From positions 92,561-156,560 of the forward strand of contig JAEWCQ010000002.1 in assembly GCA_023390555.1 (NCBI GenBank): a stretch of DNA of 64,000 nt, read 5' to 3'. The notes under the pieces are model-generated. The model was not told the origin of the DNA. It worked only from the letters and a program-made list of their open reading frames with translations, and did not search any database. Shown here piece by piece: positions 1 to 8,511 of this stretch (positions are counted from its first letter, which is position 1; each line of letters begins with the position of its first letter). This stretch comes from Bacillota bacterium. Its GTDB lineage: Bacteria > Bacillota > Clostridia > Lachnospirales > Lachnospiraceae. Both the position numbers and the translations under genes were made by a program.

Positions 1-1
1 C

Positions 2-331
2 GGGACAAAGGTAGAGGATCTGGATTATACGGTTGTGGAGGAAGATAAAGTGCCGGAGGAGCTGCAGACCCAGATCGATGAGAAGAAAGAGGCAGATTTC
101 AAGCTGACCTATGAAAATGACGGGGATCTCTATATTGTAAGAGGATATGGAGAGCAGGAGACGGGCGGATACAGTATTGCCGTAAATGATGTGTATCTGA
201 CGGCCAATTCGGTCGTTTTTAAGACGCTGCTGATCGGGCCGGGAGAATCGGAAGAAAAGTCAAAAGCACCAAGCTATCCATATATTGTTGTTAAAATAAA
301 AGACCAAAATAAAAATGTTGTATTTGAATAA
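2..331 (+). CDS. PrcB_C-domain protein, C-terminal part (5' end outside window)
   Basis: The reading frame is already open at base 2 and ends with TAA at 329-331, so about 109 C-terminal residues are visible and the start lies upstream. The tail has the pattern GGYSIAVNDVYL, then a loop, then PYIVVKIKD. That matches the C-terminal domain of PrcB-type protease-complex proteins, which form small secreted or lipoprotein beta domains in Clostridia. Signal peptide and N-terminal domain cannot be seen, so location is inferred only. It sits just upstream of veg, which has its own strong promoter, so the two are probably separate transcripts. The family call rests on a short motif and is moderate. 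Confidence 0.6.
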   Translation, partial: GTKVEDLDYTVVEEDKVPEELQTQIDEKKEADFKLTYENDGDLYIVRGYGEQETGGYSIAVNDVYLTANSVVFKTLLIGPGESEEKSKAPSYPYIVVKIKDQNKNVVFE

Positions 332-352
332 TGGGGTTTGTTCATAAAATGT

Positions 353-381
353 TTGACAATAATTTAACACAGTGCTATACT
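353..381 (+). promoter_or_regulatory. sigma-A promoter of veg
   Basis: TTGACA (353-358), a 17-base spacer and TATACT (376-381) make a near-consensus vegetative promoter. It lies 33 bases before the veg start and is consistent with the very high expression known for veg in Bacillus. Confidence 0.85.
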
Positions 382-413
382 AAAGTGTATCATGTGATAA
401 GGAGGAGTAGGTT

Positions 414-656
414 ATGCAGCAAAATGAAATTGATAAAGTACGTTCGTCTGTGTCACAGCAATGCGGGAGTAGGGTGCTTATTCAGCTAGACAGAGGGAGA
501 AACAAAGTAGATATACAGGAAGGTATCATTCAGAATGCATACCCTAGTGTGTTTACGATATTGGTCAATGACGATGTGGAGGGCAATCCGCCGCAGCTGT
601 TATCGTTCAGTTATACCGATATTATTACAAGAGATATTCGCATGAAGTTGTGTTAA
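414..656 (+). CDS. veg: Veg family protein
   Basis: This 80-residue protein has the Veg fold signature: an N-terminal helix (IDKVRSSVSQQCG), a basic patch (LDRGRNK) and a C-terminal beta region ending in FSYTDIITRDI. Length matches the family (80-90 residues). Veg is abundant and constitutive in Firmicutes and in Bacillus subtilis influences biofilm matrix gene expression through SinR; its exact biochemical role is not settled. The start is fixed by the ribosome binding site AAGGAGGAG at 399-407 and the consensus promoter upstream. A strong hairpin follows the stop codon and also overlaps the start of the next gene. Confidence 0.93.
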   Translation: MQQNEIDKVRSSVSQQCGSRVLIQLDRGRNKVDIQEGIIQNAYPSVFTILVNDDVEGNPPQLLSFSYTDIITRDIRMKLC

Positions 657-664
657 GTTAATTA

Positions 665-693
665 GAATAAAGTCCCCCACTACTGAATAGAAT
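665..693 (+). promoter_or_regulatory. possible sigma-E-type promoter of the sipL-like gene
   Basis: GAATAA (665-670), 15 bases, then AATAGAAT (686-693). The same GAATAA box and the same 15-base spacing occur before spoIIID in this window, where the -10 is CATACAAT, the textbook sigma-E box. Here the -10 matches six of eight positions. Sigma-E control of sipL is known in Clostridioides difficile; use of this site is inference. Confidence 0.4.
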
Positions 694-724
694 GGAGTAA
701 AGATTCAGGATGGGGGACTTTTTT
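670..724 (+). terminator. terminator-like hairpin after veg, overlapping the sipL start region
   Basis: A perfect 10-base inverted repeat AAGTCCCCCA (670-679) and TGGGGGACTT (711-720) is extended by CTGAAT/ATTCAG and followed by a T run (719-724). It is a good intrinsic terminator for veg. The 3' arm also contains GGGGGA, the likely ribosome binding site of the next gene, so the folded form would hide it. Confidence 0.8.
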
Positions 725-2281
725 GTGGAATTAAAGAAACAATATATTCACATGAATTACGAAAAAGGACGGGCGTTAAGTCAGATCACCTTAGATGAGG
801 ATTACAATCTCCCGGACTATAAGCCGGATATTGTAAAAGTAATGAAGGATAAGGGCGAGGTCAACTTTGAGGAAGTCAAGGTGAGCGACGGGCATCTGTA
901 CGTAAAAGGATCACTGCAATTTGTGATTATGTACCGCAGTGATCAGGATGACAAAAAGATAGACTGTCTGTCCGGAAGCATTCCATTTACGGAAACAATC
1001 AGTATGGATGGAGTGGATGAACTGGACCCGATACATATGGTTGCCGAAATGGAAGACCTCTCCGTAGGTATCATTAACTCCAGGAAATTGAATATGCGCG
1101 CTTTGATAATGCTGAAAGCAGATGCACGTGAAATGAAGGACGAGGAAATGGTTACGGATGTAGAGGGAGAAGAGCCGTTAGAGGTACAGAAGGAGTATCA
1201 GGACATTTTGCAGCTGGTTGAATGCAAAAAGGATAATCTGCGTTTTAAACAGGAGATATCGATTCCCTCGAGCAAACCGAATATTCGGGAAATTCTCTGG
1301 AAAAGCGTACAGCTCAGAGGAATCGAAAGCCGGATGAAAACCGGTTCTATTGAACTGAAAGGAGAAGTTCTGGTCTATATTCTCTATCTCGGAGAGGAAG
1401 ATACCGAGCATCTGCAGTGGGTAGAGACAACGATTCCGCTGTCCGGAAGTATTGAATGCAATAACTGTGAAGAGAACCAGATCTTCAAAGTCACTGTGGT
1501 GCCCCGCAGTGTTGACATGGAAGTGAAACCGGATTATGACGGAGAACAGCGTGTGCTCAATCTCGATATGGTGCTTGATCTGGATATCTGCCTGTGGCGG
1601 GAAGAAAATATGGAGATTGTAAAAGATCTCTATTCCCTGTCAGAGAAAGTCACGCCAACCTATGAGAGCGGAATCATACCGACACTGGTGGCCAAGAATT
1701 ATGCAAAATGCAAGGTCAGTGACCGTATTCAGCTTAACCGGGAACAGGAAAATATGCTTCAGATCTGTGTCTGCGAGGGCCAGGTGCAGATTGATAACAC
1801 TACGGTGGAAAAAGAGGGCATCCGGGCAGAGGGTACGCTGGAAGTAGAGCTGATGTACATAACTACGGATGATGCGATGCCGATCGGAACGTTAAAAGGA
1901 CTGATTGCATTTGAACAGATGATTGAAGTACCGGGAGTGACGGATGCGAACGATATAGAGCTGGAGGCAGGTATCGAGCAGCTGGGTGCGCTGCTGATGG
2001 ATAATACCCAGGTGGAAATCAAAGCTGTCATCAATCTCAACCTGATTGCATTTTCCAACCGTCCGATCGAGAAGCTCGCTTCGGTGGAAGTATCCGGACA
2101 GAATATCGAAGAACTTCAGAAGCAGCCGGGGATTGTCGGTTATATTGTAAAAGGAAATGAAAATCTGTGGGCCATAGCCAAGGCAAATCACACGACGATT
2201 GCCGATTTGATCCAGATGAACCAGCTTACGTCAGATGAGGTAAAAAGAGGAGATAAATTGCTGATTGTAAAGACCGTTTGA
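725..2281 (+). CDS. sipL: SipL-like spore protein (DUF3794/SPOCS repeats plus LysM)
   Basis: The protein is about 518 residues from a GTG start, preceded by GGGGGA eight bases upstream; an ATG at 710 in the same frame lies inside the terminator hairpin and is less likely. It opens with a short basic segment, contains repeated DUF3794/SPOCS-type beta domains (for example KQYIHMNYEKGRALSQITL near the N-terminus and a second set around residues 160-260), and ends in a LysM domain (YIVKGNENLWAIAKANHTT..., last about 48 residues). This architecture and length are those of C. difficile SipL, which binds the ATPase SpoIVA and holds the spore coat to the forespore membrane. SipL is made in the mother cell under sigma-E. 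No transmembrane segment is seen. The symbol is assigned by architecture. Confidence 0.8.
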   Translation: MELKKQYIHMNYEKGRALSQITLDEDYNLPDYKPDIVKVMKDKGEVNFEEVKVSDGHLYVKGSLQFVIMYRSDQDDKKIDCLSGSIPFTETISMDGVDELDPIHMVAEMEDLSVGIINSRKLNMRALIMLKADAREMKDEEMVTDVEGEEPLEVQKEYQDILQLVECKKDNLRFKQEISIPSSKPNIREILWKSVQLRGIESRMKTGSIELKGEVLVYILYLGEEDTEHLQWVETTIPLSGSIECNNCEENQIFKVTVVPRSVDMEVKPDYDGEQRVLNLDMVLDLDICLWREENMEIVKDLYSLSEKVTPTYESGIIPTLVAKNYAKCKVSDRIQLNREQENMLQICVCEGQVQIDNTTVEKEGIRAEGTLEVELMYITTDDAMPIGTLKGLIAFEQMIEVPGVTDANDIELEAGIEQLGALLMDNTQVEIKAVINLNLIAFSNRPIEKLASVEVSGQNIEELQKQPGIVGYIVKGNENLWAIAKANHTTIADLIQMNQLTSDEVKRGDKLLIVKTV

Positions 2282-2356
2282 TGGTGTTAGAATATACATA
2301 AACGGGTAAAATCCCGATAAGAGGACAATGGCGGATGAAGCACACAAAGGAATAGG

Positions 2357-3628
2357 ATGAGAAATACCATGAGCATACATAAAGGAATACAGGCAGGGAA
2401 TAGACATAAAAAGATGTGGAGTCGGATTGCGGCATCTGTATGGATCGGTGTATTAGGATTTTCTTGTGTCCTAAACGTACATGCAAGTGCTCTTTCCGAT
2501 GCGCAGAATAAGAAGAGTCAGGCAGAATCTGATCTGGATTCGGTGAAGGACAGCATCAGCGATATCGAAGGTGAGAAGAGCAGTCTGCAGTCGGAGATTG
2601 ACTCACTCGATGCGGAATTGGTCAATATTATTGCAAATATGGATATACTAAAAGATGAGCTTTCCGATAAGCAGAGCGAGCTGGATCAGGTGAATGACGA
2701 TCTCGCAAAGGCACAGAAAGATGAACAGAGCCAGTATGACAATATGAAAAAACGAATCCGTTACATGTATGAGAACGGGGATACGAGCTACATAGAGATC
2801 GTGCTCGGCGCATCTGATTTTGCGGATTTCCTGAATCGGGTCGAGTATGCGAAGCAGGTCTACGAATATGACCGGAATCTCCTTACGACTTATCAGGAGA
2901 CGAAGCAGCAGGTTGCGGACTTAAAAACCCAGGTAGAGGGGGAAAAGGCGGAGCTTGAAGAGATGCAGGCTTCTTATCAGGAACAGGAAAGTGAATATGA
3001 AACGATGATTGCCAATAAGAAGTCAACGATGAGTGACTTTGACAGTCAGCTGGCAGATGCCAAGGATCTTGCGGCACAGTATACAAGTGTGATCGAAAAG
3101 CAGAACTCTGTAATTCAGGAAGAGCAGAAGAAGCAGGAGGAAGCTCAAAAGGCAGCAGAGGAGGCAGCGAAGAAGTCTTCTTCAGGTACAGGCAGCAGCG
3201 GCAGCAGTACGAATGGGAACGGCAGCAGCGACAGTAGCGGGGATTCCGGTGCCAATCCGGGATATTCGACGGGAGTCAGCGGTGCTTCAGTTGTGAGTTA
3301 TGCATGCCAGTTTGTCGGGAACCCCTATGTAATGGGTGGTACAAGCCTGACTAACGGAGCCGACTGTTCCGGTTTTGTTATGAGTGTCTATGCCAACTTT
3401 GGAATCAGTCTTCCGCACAGCTCCTACGCACTGCAGAATTGCGGCAGTGAGGTCAGCTATGCCAATGCACAGCCGGGAGATATTGTCTGCTATGCAGGCC
3501 ATGTCGGAATCTATATCGGAGGAGGGCAGATTGTCAATGCGAGCAGTTCTGCACCGTATCCGGTTGGCGGAATTAAGACGAACTCCGCTACTTACCGACA
3601 GATTCTTACCGTGCGCCGTGTATTGTAG
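2357..3628 (+). CDS. secreted coiled-coil NlpC/P60 peptidoglycan hydrolase
   Basis: This 423-residue exported wall hydrolase resembles PcsB/CwlO-type proteins. Residues about 20-43 form a signal peptide ending VHA-SA. A long coiled coil rich in K/E/Q/S/D follows (about 46-270), then a Ser/Gly-rich linker (about 275-300), then an NlpC/P60 domain (about 310-423). The catalytic Cys337 is in GADCSGFV, the catalytic His382 in AGHVGIYIGGG, and a polar third residue follows in QIVNAS. Family members cut the stem peptide (gamma-D-Glu to diamino acid bond) during wall growth or daughter-cell separation; coiled coils usually dock to FtsEX-type partners. It stands alone, 75 bases after sipL. Confidence 0.88.
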   Translation: MRNTMSIHKGIQAGNRHKKMWSRIAASVWIGVLGFSCVLNVHASALSDAQNKKSQAESDLDSVKDSISDIEGEKSSLQSEIDSLDAELVNIIANMDILKDELSDKQSELDQVNDDLAKAQKDEQSQYDNMKKRIRYMYENGDTSYIEIVLGASDFADFLNRVEYAKQVYEYDRNLLTTYQETKQQVADLKTQVEGEKAELEEMQASYQEQESEYETMIANKKSTMSDFDSQLADAKDLAAQYTSVIEKQNSVIQEEQKKQEEAQKAAEEAAKKSSSGTGSSGSSTNGNGSSDSSGDSGANPGYSTGVSGASVVSYACQFVGNPYVMGGTSLTNGADCSGFVMSVYANFGISLPHSSYALQNCGSEVSYANAQPGDIVCYAGHVGIYIGGGQIVNASSSAPYPVGGIKTNSATYRQILTVRRVL

Positions 3629-3642
3629 AATCCTCCGCCGGC

Positions 3643-3670
3643 TTGTAAAATAGAAAAAGTTGCGTATAAT
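3643..3670 (+). promoter_or_regulatory. promoter of yqeY
   Basis: TTGTAA (3643-3648), 16-base spacer, perfect TATAAT (3665-3670). It lies about 70 bases before the chosen yqeY start and just after the stop of the wall hydrolase. Confidence 0.7.
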
Positions 3671-3741
3671 AGGGTAGGAAGCATAGCCGCAGTATGAAAA
3701 TACTGGAAGAAACTAAGAAAACGAATTGGAGGAAAGATGCC

Positions 3742-4179
3742 ATGCAGATGGAGCAGTTACAAAAAGATATGATTACAGCCATGAAGGCAAGGGATAAGGC
3801 CAGAAAAGATGCGATTTCATCGGTGATTTCTGCGGTAAAAAAGGCAGCAATCGATGAGGGGTGCCGTGACGATATAAAGGAAGAACTTGTAAACCGAATT
3901 ATTTTAAAGGAATTGAAGACAGTAAAAGAGCAGCTGGATACCTGCCCGGCAGACAGAGAGGATCTAAGAGCAGAGTACCAGTTCCGGTACGATGTCATTG
4001 ATTCTTATGCGCCGTCCATGATGTCGGCGGAAGAAGTAGAGACAATTCTGACCGAAAAATTTGCAGATGTGATTGCAACAAAGAATAAGGGACAGATCAT
4101 GAAAAGCGTGATGTCTGAGTTAAAAGGAAAGGCCGACGGTAAGGTAATCAATCAGGTCGTTGCGAAATTATGCCAGTAG
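3742..4179 (+). CDS. yqeY: YqeY/GatB-C-terminal-like protein
   Basis: The 145-residue protein carries the YqeY pattern MEQLQKDMITAMKARDK...AISSVISAVKKAAID, then YAPSMMSAEEVETIL and a C-terminal GKADGKVINQVVAKLC. YqeY proteins resemble the tRNA-binding tail of the amidotransferase subunit GatB, but their own role is not firmly known. The start at 3742 is chosen because TTGGAGGAAAG sits nine bases upstream and the length then equals the family norm; an in-frame ATG at 3694 would add 16 residues with no good ribosome binding site. It has its own promoter, and map follows after 66 bases. Confidence 0.9.
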   Translation: MQMEQLQKDMITAMKARDKARKDAISSVISAVKKAAIDEGCRDDIKEELVNRIILKELKTVKEQLDTCPADREDLRAEYQFRYDVIDSYAPSMMSAEEVETILTEKFADVIATKNKGQIMKSVMSELKGKADGKVINQVVAKLCQ

Positions 4180-4245
4180 TATCCGGCAGCGCAGGATACG
4201 AGAGAAGAAAGCGCAGGGAGCTTTGATCCGGAAGAAAACGGATGG

Positions 4246-5136
4246 ATGGGAATGAATAACATGTCATTAAAATTAGGAAGAAATGACCCGTGCTGGTGCG
4301 GCAGCGGGAAAAAATATAAAGTATGCCATGAGGCATTTGATGAAAAAATTGCAGCATATAAAAGTAAGGGACACATCGTTCCGAATCAGAATATTATCAA
4401 GAATGCGGATGAGATAGCCGGAATCAAAGAAAGTGCAAAAATAAATATTGCAGTTCTCGACTATATTGCAGAACACATAAAAGCGGGAATGAGTACGGAA
4501 GAGATCGACCGGATGGTCTATGAGCGAACCACGGCAATGGGTGGAATTCCGGCACCGCTGCATTATCAGGGATTTCCAAAAAGTGTCTGCACCTCTTTAA
4601 ACGATCAGGTGTGCCACGGAATCCCGTCTGAGGAAGAGATTTTAAAAGACGGTGATATTGTGAATGTAGATGTATCAACGATTCTCAATGGTTACTATTC
4701 CGATTCATCGAGAATGTTTTTGATCGGTAATGTCAGCGAAGAAAAGCGGAGATTGGTTCAAGTTGCAAAGGAATGCGTGGAACTTGGGCTCAAAGAAGTA
4801 AAACCTTGGGGATTTCTCGGGGATATGGGGCAGGCGGTTCACGATCATGCCTTTGCAAATGGATATACCGTGGTTAGAGAGATCGGAGGTCATGGAATCG
4901 GTCTTGATTTCCATGAGGAGCCATGGGTAAGCTATAACAGCAAACGCGGCCATGAGATGCTGATGGTGCCGGGGATGATATTTACAATCGAACCGATGGT
5001 GAATATGGGAAGACCCGATGTCTTTGTAGATGAGGAGAATGACTGGGTCGTTTATACCGATGATGGACTGCCAAGTGCACAGTGGGAGATTCAGGTACTC
5101 GTAACTGAAACCGGTGCGGAGATTATTGCATATTAA
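4246..5136 (+). CDS. map: type I methionine aminopeptidase with N-terminal SEC-C zinc motif
   Basis: This 296-residue enzyme removes the initiator Met from new proteins. An N-terminal SEC-C zinc motif (NDPCWCGSGKKYKVCH, residues about 14-29) precedes the pita-bread catalytic domain. Metal ligands are visible: two Asp in VNVDVSTILNGYYSDSS, His in GGHGIGLDFHEEP, Glu in FTIEPMVN, and the last Glu in WEIQVLVTE. The SEC-C form is common in Clostridia and is thought to help ribosome or RNA contact. Start choice among 4246, 4252 and 4261 is uncertain because no strong ribosome binding site distinguishes them. A bidirectional terminator follows at 5171. Confidence 0.93.
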   Translation: MGMNNMSLKLGRNDPCWCGSGKKYKVCHEAFDEKIAAYKSKGHIVPNQNIIKNADEIAGIKESAKINIAVLDYIAEHIKAGMSTEEIDRMVYERTTAMGGIPAPLHYQGFPKSVCTSLNDQVCHGIPSEEEILKDGDIVNVDVSTILNGYYSDSSRMFLIGNVSEEKRRLVQVAKECVELGLKEVKPWGFLGDMGQAVHDHAFANGYTVVREIGGHGIGLDFHEEPWVSYNSKRGHEMLMVPGMIFTIEPMVNMGRPDVFVDEENDWVVYTDDGLPSAQWEIQVLVTETGAEIIAY

Positions 5137-5170
5137 AGGTACGTTTCTTACATAAAACGTTCTGAATAGG

Positions 5171-5205
5171 AAAAACAGGTGTCAGCCCGGCTGACACCTG
5201 TTTTT
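5171..5205. terminator. bidirectional intrinsic terminator
   Basis: AAAAACAGGTGTCAG and CTGACACCTGTTTTT form a near-perfect stem with a five-base loop, with an A run on one side and a T run on the other. It serves map on the plus strand and the HD-GYP gene on the minus strand. Confidence 0.92.
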
Positions 5206-6208
5206 ATATCATGCCTGCAATCGTGACATTGCGGTAGTTTGGATCGGAAGAAAGGTCAATATCTTTGCCGTTGAACAGACGTACCTGCGGACGCAGCGGA
5301 TTGTTCCGGTTGCTGGTAACGACGGCCAGTGTCTTGTTTGACAGCAGGAGCGTAAATCCAACGGGATAGAGCGGAAATTTTTTGGAAAACACCTCGACAA
5401 CATCGGAATCGAATAATGTTCCGGTATTTGCCATGATGTATTCGATTGTTTCGGCGGGGGAATTGGCATCCCGATATTTTTTTAATGTGGTCATGGAGTC
5501 ATAGACATCTGCCACGCGGAGAATACGCGGAAAGATACCGATCCGGTCACCCCAGGCTTCATAATAGCCGGTTCCGTTCAGATTTTCATGATGAAACAGA
5601 ATCGCATTCCGACTGACACTGGAAACGAGCGGCTGGTCTTTTAAAAGCTCAAAGGCAATGATCGGGTGCTTTTTCATCTCCTCCATGTCCATGGAACTGA
5701 ATTTGTTCCGGGAGTAGAGAACATCCTCGTCGATGTGCAATTTCCCGATGTCGTGCAGGAGTCCTGCAATTGCAAGATTTTCAAGCTGCTCTTCGTTGAG
5801 CTGCAGTCCGATTCCAATCACAAGAGAAAACACAGCAACAGAAATGCTGTGTTTGAATACATAGTTCTTATCACTTTTTATGTCGAGCAGGTCAACATTT
5901 ACGACCTCTTTGTATTTCAATTCCCGTAGTATTTTTCTTGCGATGGAAACGCATTTTTCAATATTGTCCGAAGCGAGTGCGGCAAACGCCTCGCGGTTTA
6001 AATTGGTATCTATGATATCCTCCACCTGAATATCGGAGAATATAGAATTGTCAATATAGGCGCCCTGAAAACCCATGTCTTTCATACGGGTCAGGATTGT
6101 CGGAGTCAGCTCCTTGCCGGCATTCAGCAGAAAACTCCCCGTGTCACCGATAATGGATTTTCCCAATATCATGCCAGGTTGCAAATGTTCCATTTTTATG
6201 TAGTGCAT
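5204..6208 (-). CDS. HD-GYP-type phosphodiesterase-like protein
   Basis: The 334-residue protein has an N-terminal region typical of DUF3391/HD-GYP proteins (HYIKMEHLQPGMILGKSI..., about 1-100) followed by an HD-GYP domain: HSISVAVFSLVIGIGL, LLHDIGKLHIDEDVL, HPIIAFELLK and HHENLNGTGYY. HD-GYP enzymes hydrolyse cyclic di-GMP or related dinucleotides in the cytoplasm. The GYP triplet is replaced here by GYY, while the HD and HHE metal ligands are kept, so activity is likely but substrate is uncertain. There is no membrane segment or receiver domain. The ribosome binding site is AGAGGT. It is convergent with map and shares its terminator. Confidence 0.85.
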   Translation of the reverse strand: MHYIKMEHLQPGMILGKSIIGDTGSFLLNAGKELTPTILTRMKDMGFQGAYIDNSIFSDIQVEDIIDTNLNREAFAALASDNIEKCVSIARKILRELKYKEVVNVDLLDIKSDKNYVFKHSISVAVFSLVIGIGLQLNEEQLENLAIAGLLHDIGKLHIDEDVLYSRNKFSSMDMEEMKKHPIIAFELLKDQPLVSSVSRNAILFHHENLNGTGYYEAWGDRIGIFPRILRVADVYDSMTTLKKYRDANSPAETIEYIMANTGTLFDSDVVEVFSKKFPLYPVGFTLLLSNKTLAVVTSNRNNPLRPQVRLFNGKDIDLSSDPNYRNVTIAGMI

Positions 6209-6354
6209 AGGATACCTCTTATCTTCAGTGTTTTTATGAACTCATCTTATTACAATTTTTGGAAAATAGCAATGTGGGAAACTAGAATTCTTATTTTTTC
6301 TGACCAAAAAGGAATATAGGATGACAGGCATTTGAAAGTTTTCCGAAGAAAAAC

Positions 6355-6383
6355 TTGTAATTCTAAAAAAACAAAATTATAAT
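6355..6383 (+). promoter_or_regulatory. promoter of apt
   Basis: TTGTAA (6355-6360), 17-base spacer, TATAAT (6378-6383). It decides the apt start: transcription would begin near 6390, so an in-frame TTG at 6401 would have its ribosome binding site at or before the RNA 5' end, which favours the GTG at 6452. Confidence 0.8.
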
Positions 6384-6451
6384 AGGAAAGGTATTTCTTT
6401 TTGGAAAAGCAGAATACGAATGAATATAAAAGCGGAGCGAAGGTGGAAAAA

Positions 6452-6976
6452 GTGAAGAAAATTGAAGAATATGTAAGAAGTATCCAAGACTTTCCGGAAG
6501 AGGGTATTATTTTTCGAGATGTTACCAGTGTGCTGCAGGACGTAGACGGATTAAAACTGGCTATAGATTCTATGATTGCACTGTTAGATGGCGTAGATTT
6601 TGATATAGTGGCAGGTACGGAATCCAGAGGATTTATTTTTGGCGTACCGATTGCGTATGCAATGCATAAACCGTTCATACCGATTCGGAAAAAAGGAAAA
6701 CTTCCTTGTGAAACAGTTTCGGCGGATTATGATCTGGAATATGGAAGCGCGACGATTGAGATGCATCGTGATTCCATTCAGCCGGGACAGCGGGTTGTTC
6801 TGGTGGATGATCTGATTGCAACAGGCGGGACCATCGAAGCCTGCACCAGATTGATTGAAGAACTGGGCGGTGAAGTTGCCAAGATCATTTTCCTGATGGA
6901 ACTGGCAGGTTTAAAGGGCAGGGATAAACTGTCAAACTATGATGTGGCATCCGTAATCACCTATCCGGGAAAGTAA
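6452..6976 (+). CDS. apt: adenine phosphoribosyltransferase
   Basis: This enzyme salvages adenine with PRPP to AMP. From the GTG at 6452 (AAGGTGG five bases upstream) the product is 174 residues, the usual Apt length; the longer reading from 6401 is disfavoured by the promoter position. Seen motifs: IQDFPEEGIIFRDVTSVLQD at the N-terminus, the adenine loop AGTESRGFIFGVPIAYA, and the PRPP loop VVLVDDLIATGGTIEA. It is a single-gene transcript with a consensus promoter and a terminator at 7025. The phosphate-binding Asp-Asp and TGGT residues are intact. Confidence 0.95.
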   Translation: MKKIEEYVRSIQDFPEEGIIFRDVTSVLQDVDGLKLAIDSMIALLDGVDFDIVAGTESRGFIFGVPIAYAMHKPFIPIRKKGKLPCETVSADYDLEYGSATIEMHRDSIQPGQRVVLVDDLIATGGTIEACTRLIEELGGEVAKIIFLMELAGLKGRDKLSNYDVASVITYPGK

Positions 6977-7024
6977 TAGATTGCAGAAAACTGAGTATTA
7001 ATTTGACAGATAAGAAAAGAAGCT

Positions 7025-7052
7025 GGTCACCCATGTCGGGTGGCCGTTTTTT
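7025..7052 (+). terminator. apt terminator
   Basis: GGTCACCC (7025-7032) pairs with GGGTGGCC (7038-7045), one G-U pair, five-base loop, followed by TTTTTT. A copy of the dispersed intergenic repeat starts right after it at 7054. Confidence 0.85.
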
Positions 7053-7053
7053 A

Positions 7054-7090
7054 TTCTATCGGAAACATTTTGTTACGTTAAGGTATGAAA
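7054..7090 (+). repeat. dispersed intergenic repeat, short copy A
   Basis: TTCTATCGGAAA followed by a TTGTTACGTTAAG block and TATGAAA. It matches a roughly 37-base consensus seen four more times in the window (18195, 34326, 34478, 36895), each time just after or close to an intrinsic terminator. Only the left module is present here. Confidence 0.6.
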
Positions 7091-7101
7091 GCGATTACAG
7101 T

Positions 7102-7129
7102 TTGACAGACTTCCGGAATAACATATAAT
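7102..7129 (+). promoter_or_regulatory. promoter of the M18 aminopeptidase gene
   Basis: TTGACA (7102-7107), 16-base spacer, TATAAT (7124-7129); about 80 bases before the chosen start at 7211. Confidence 0.8.
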
Positions 7130-7210
7130 GAAAGAAGTAAGTTTTCCGAACAACAATATCGTTTGCAGTTCCGAGAACCGCAGACGAAAGAAAGAGATGA
7201 GGAACCGAGA

Positions 7211-8503
7211 ATGAATACTTTCCTGAATTTGTTAGAAGCGGGGAAATCACCCTTCCAGGTGGTGCAATTTGGAAGAGAATATCTGAAGCAGGCCGGATTT
7301 GAAGAACTTGAACATAAAAAAAGATTTGCCCTGAACCCCTCCGGTTCCTACTATGTGGCACCATATTCATCCGCATTGGTTGCATTTCACATTGGAAGCA
7401 GGGTGACAGGAGAAGTGGCTGCAGATACCATGAAAGTGAAAATAGCAATGGCGCATACGGATTTCCCATGCTTTAAGATCAAGTCCTGTCCGGAGTATGT
7501 GACGAAGCAGTACCTGCAGGTGAATGTGGAGCCGTATGGAGGGATGATCAAGAGCAGCTGGTTTGATCGTCCGCTTGGGGCAGCCGGCAAGGTGGCACTT
7601 TCTGGGGAAGACATCTATGCACCGCGCATCGTTCTGTTCGACAGTAAGAAACCGCTGTTTGTCATCCCGTCTCTGGCACCGCATCTGGACAGAGAGGCGA
7701 ATAAAAACCGTGATTATGAAATGCAGCAGGAAATGCAGCCCATTGTGGCAATGTTAAAAGAGCAGTGCAACCGGGATGGATTTCTGATGGAATACCTTGC
7801 AAGTGAACTGGGTGTTTTGACGGAAGAGATTCTGTCGTTCGATCTGTTTTTATATAATTCAGATAAACCGGAAGAAATTGGATTGAACGGGGAGTTTGTA
7901 AGCGCACCGCGCATTGATAATCTGGCATCCGTAGCTGCGCTATTGGAGGGTATCTCAGATACTGCCGATGAAGATAGCATTTCTGTCATTTCGCTCTTTG
8001 ATCATGAGGAGATTGGAAGCCGTTCCAAGCAGGGGGCAGATTCAAATCTGCTCAGCGGAATCTTGAAAAAAATCGCAGCAGCTCTTTCTGTCGGTGAGTC
8101 GGATTTCAATGACAGCCTTGCCAGAGGTTTCCTGTTGTCCGTGGATGGAGCACACGCTCTGCACCCGAACTATGCGGCAAAAAGTGATATCACAAATGAG
8201 GTATTTTTGGGAAACGGTCCGGTTATTAAGACGAGTGCCAGTCAGAGATATCTTTCGGACAGCGAGGCAACTGCTGTTTTAAGTCAGCTGTGCAGGAAGA
8301 ACGAGATTCCGTATCAGATACAGGTCAACCGTTCCGGCATGCCGGGAGGACAGACGTTAGGACCGTTGGTCTCCTCTTATCTTCCGATGCAGGGAGCAGA
8401 TCTTGGGATACCTATGCTTGCAATGCACTCCGCGCGCGAAATGGCAGCCGGAAACGATTATATGGAGCTGGTGAAACTAATCCGGGCATTCTATACCGCA
8501 TAA
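7211..8503 (+). CDS. M18 family aminopeptidase
   Basis: The 430-residue protein is a two-zinc exopeptidase that trims N-terminal residues in the cytoplasm. Visible family motifs are AHTDFPCFKIK (first metal His), NGEFVSAPRIDNLASV (bridging Asp), LFDHEEIGSRSKQGADS (catalytic Glu pair), SVDGAHALHPNY and the C-terminal metal His in AMHSAREM. Length matches bacterial M18 enzymes. The start at 7211 has GAGGAA eight bases upstream; an ATG at 7163 in frame would add a charged 16-residue tail with no ribosome binding site. It is monocistronic and its 3' end lies eight bases from the convergent lipoprotein gene. Confidence 0.92.
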   Translation: MNTFLNLLEAGKSPFQVVQFGREYLKQAGFEELEHKKRFALNPSGSYYVAPYSSALVAFHIGSRVTGEVAADTMKVKIAMAHTDFPCFKIKSCPEYVTKQYLQVNVEPYGGMIKSSWFDRPLGAAGKVALSGEDIYAPRIVLFDSKKPLFVIPSLAPHLDREANKNRDYEMQQEMQPIVAMLKEQCNRDGFLMEYLASELGVLTEEILSFDLFLYNSDKPEEIGLNGEFVSAPRIDNLASVAALLEGISDTADEDSISVISLFDHEEIGSRSKQGADSNLLSGILKKIAAALSVGESDFNDSLARGFLLSVDGAHALHPNYAAKSDITNEVFLGNGPVIKTSASQRYLSDSEATAVLSQLCRKNEIPYQIQVNRSGMPGGQTLGPLVSSYLPMQGADLGIPMLAMHSAREMAAGNDYMELVKLIRAFYTA

Positions 8504-8511
8504 GCGGAAGC

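Noticed and set aside
6401..6451. Longer apt reading starting at TTG 6401
   Set aside because: Its ribosome binding site would sit at or before the transcription start set by the TTGTAA-17-TATAAT promoter; the GTG at 6452 gives the normal length.
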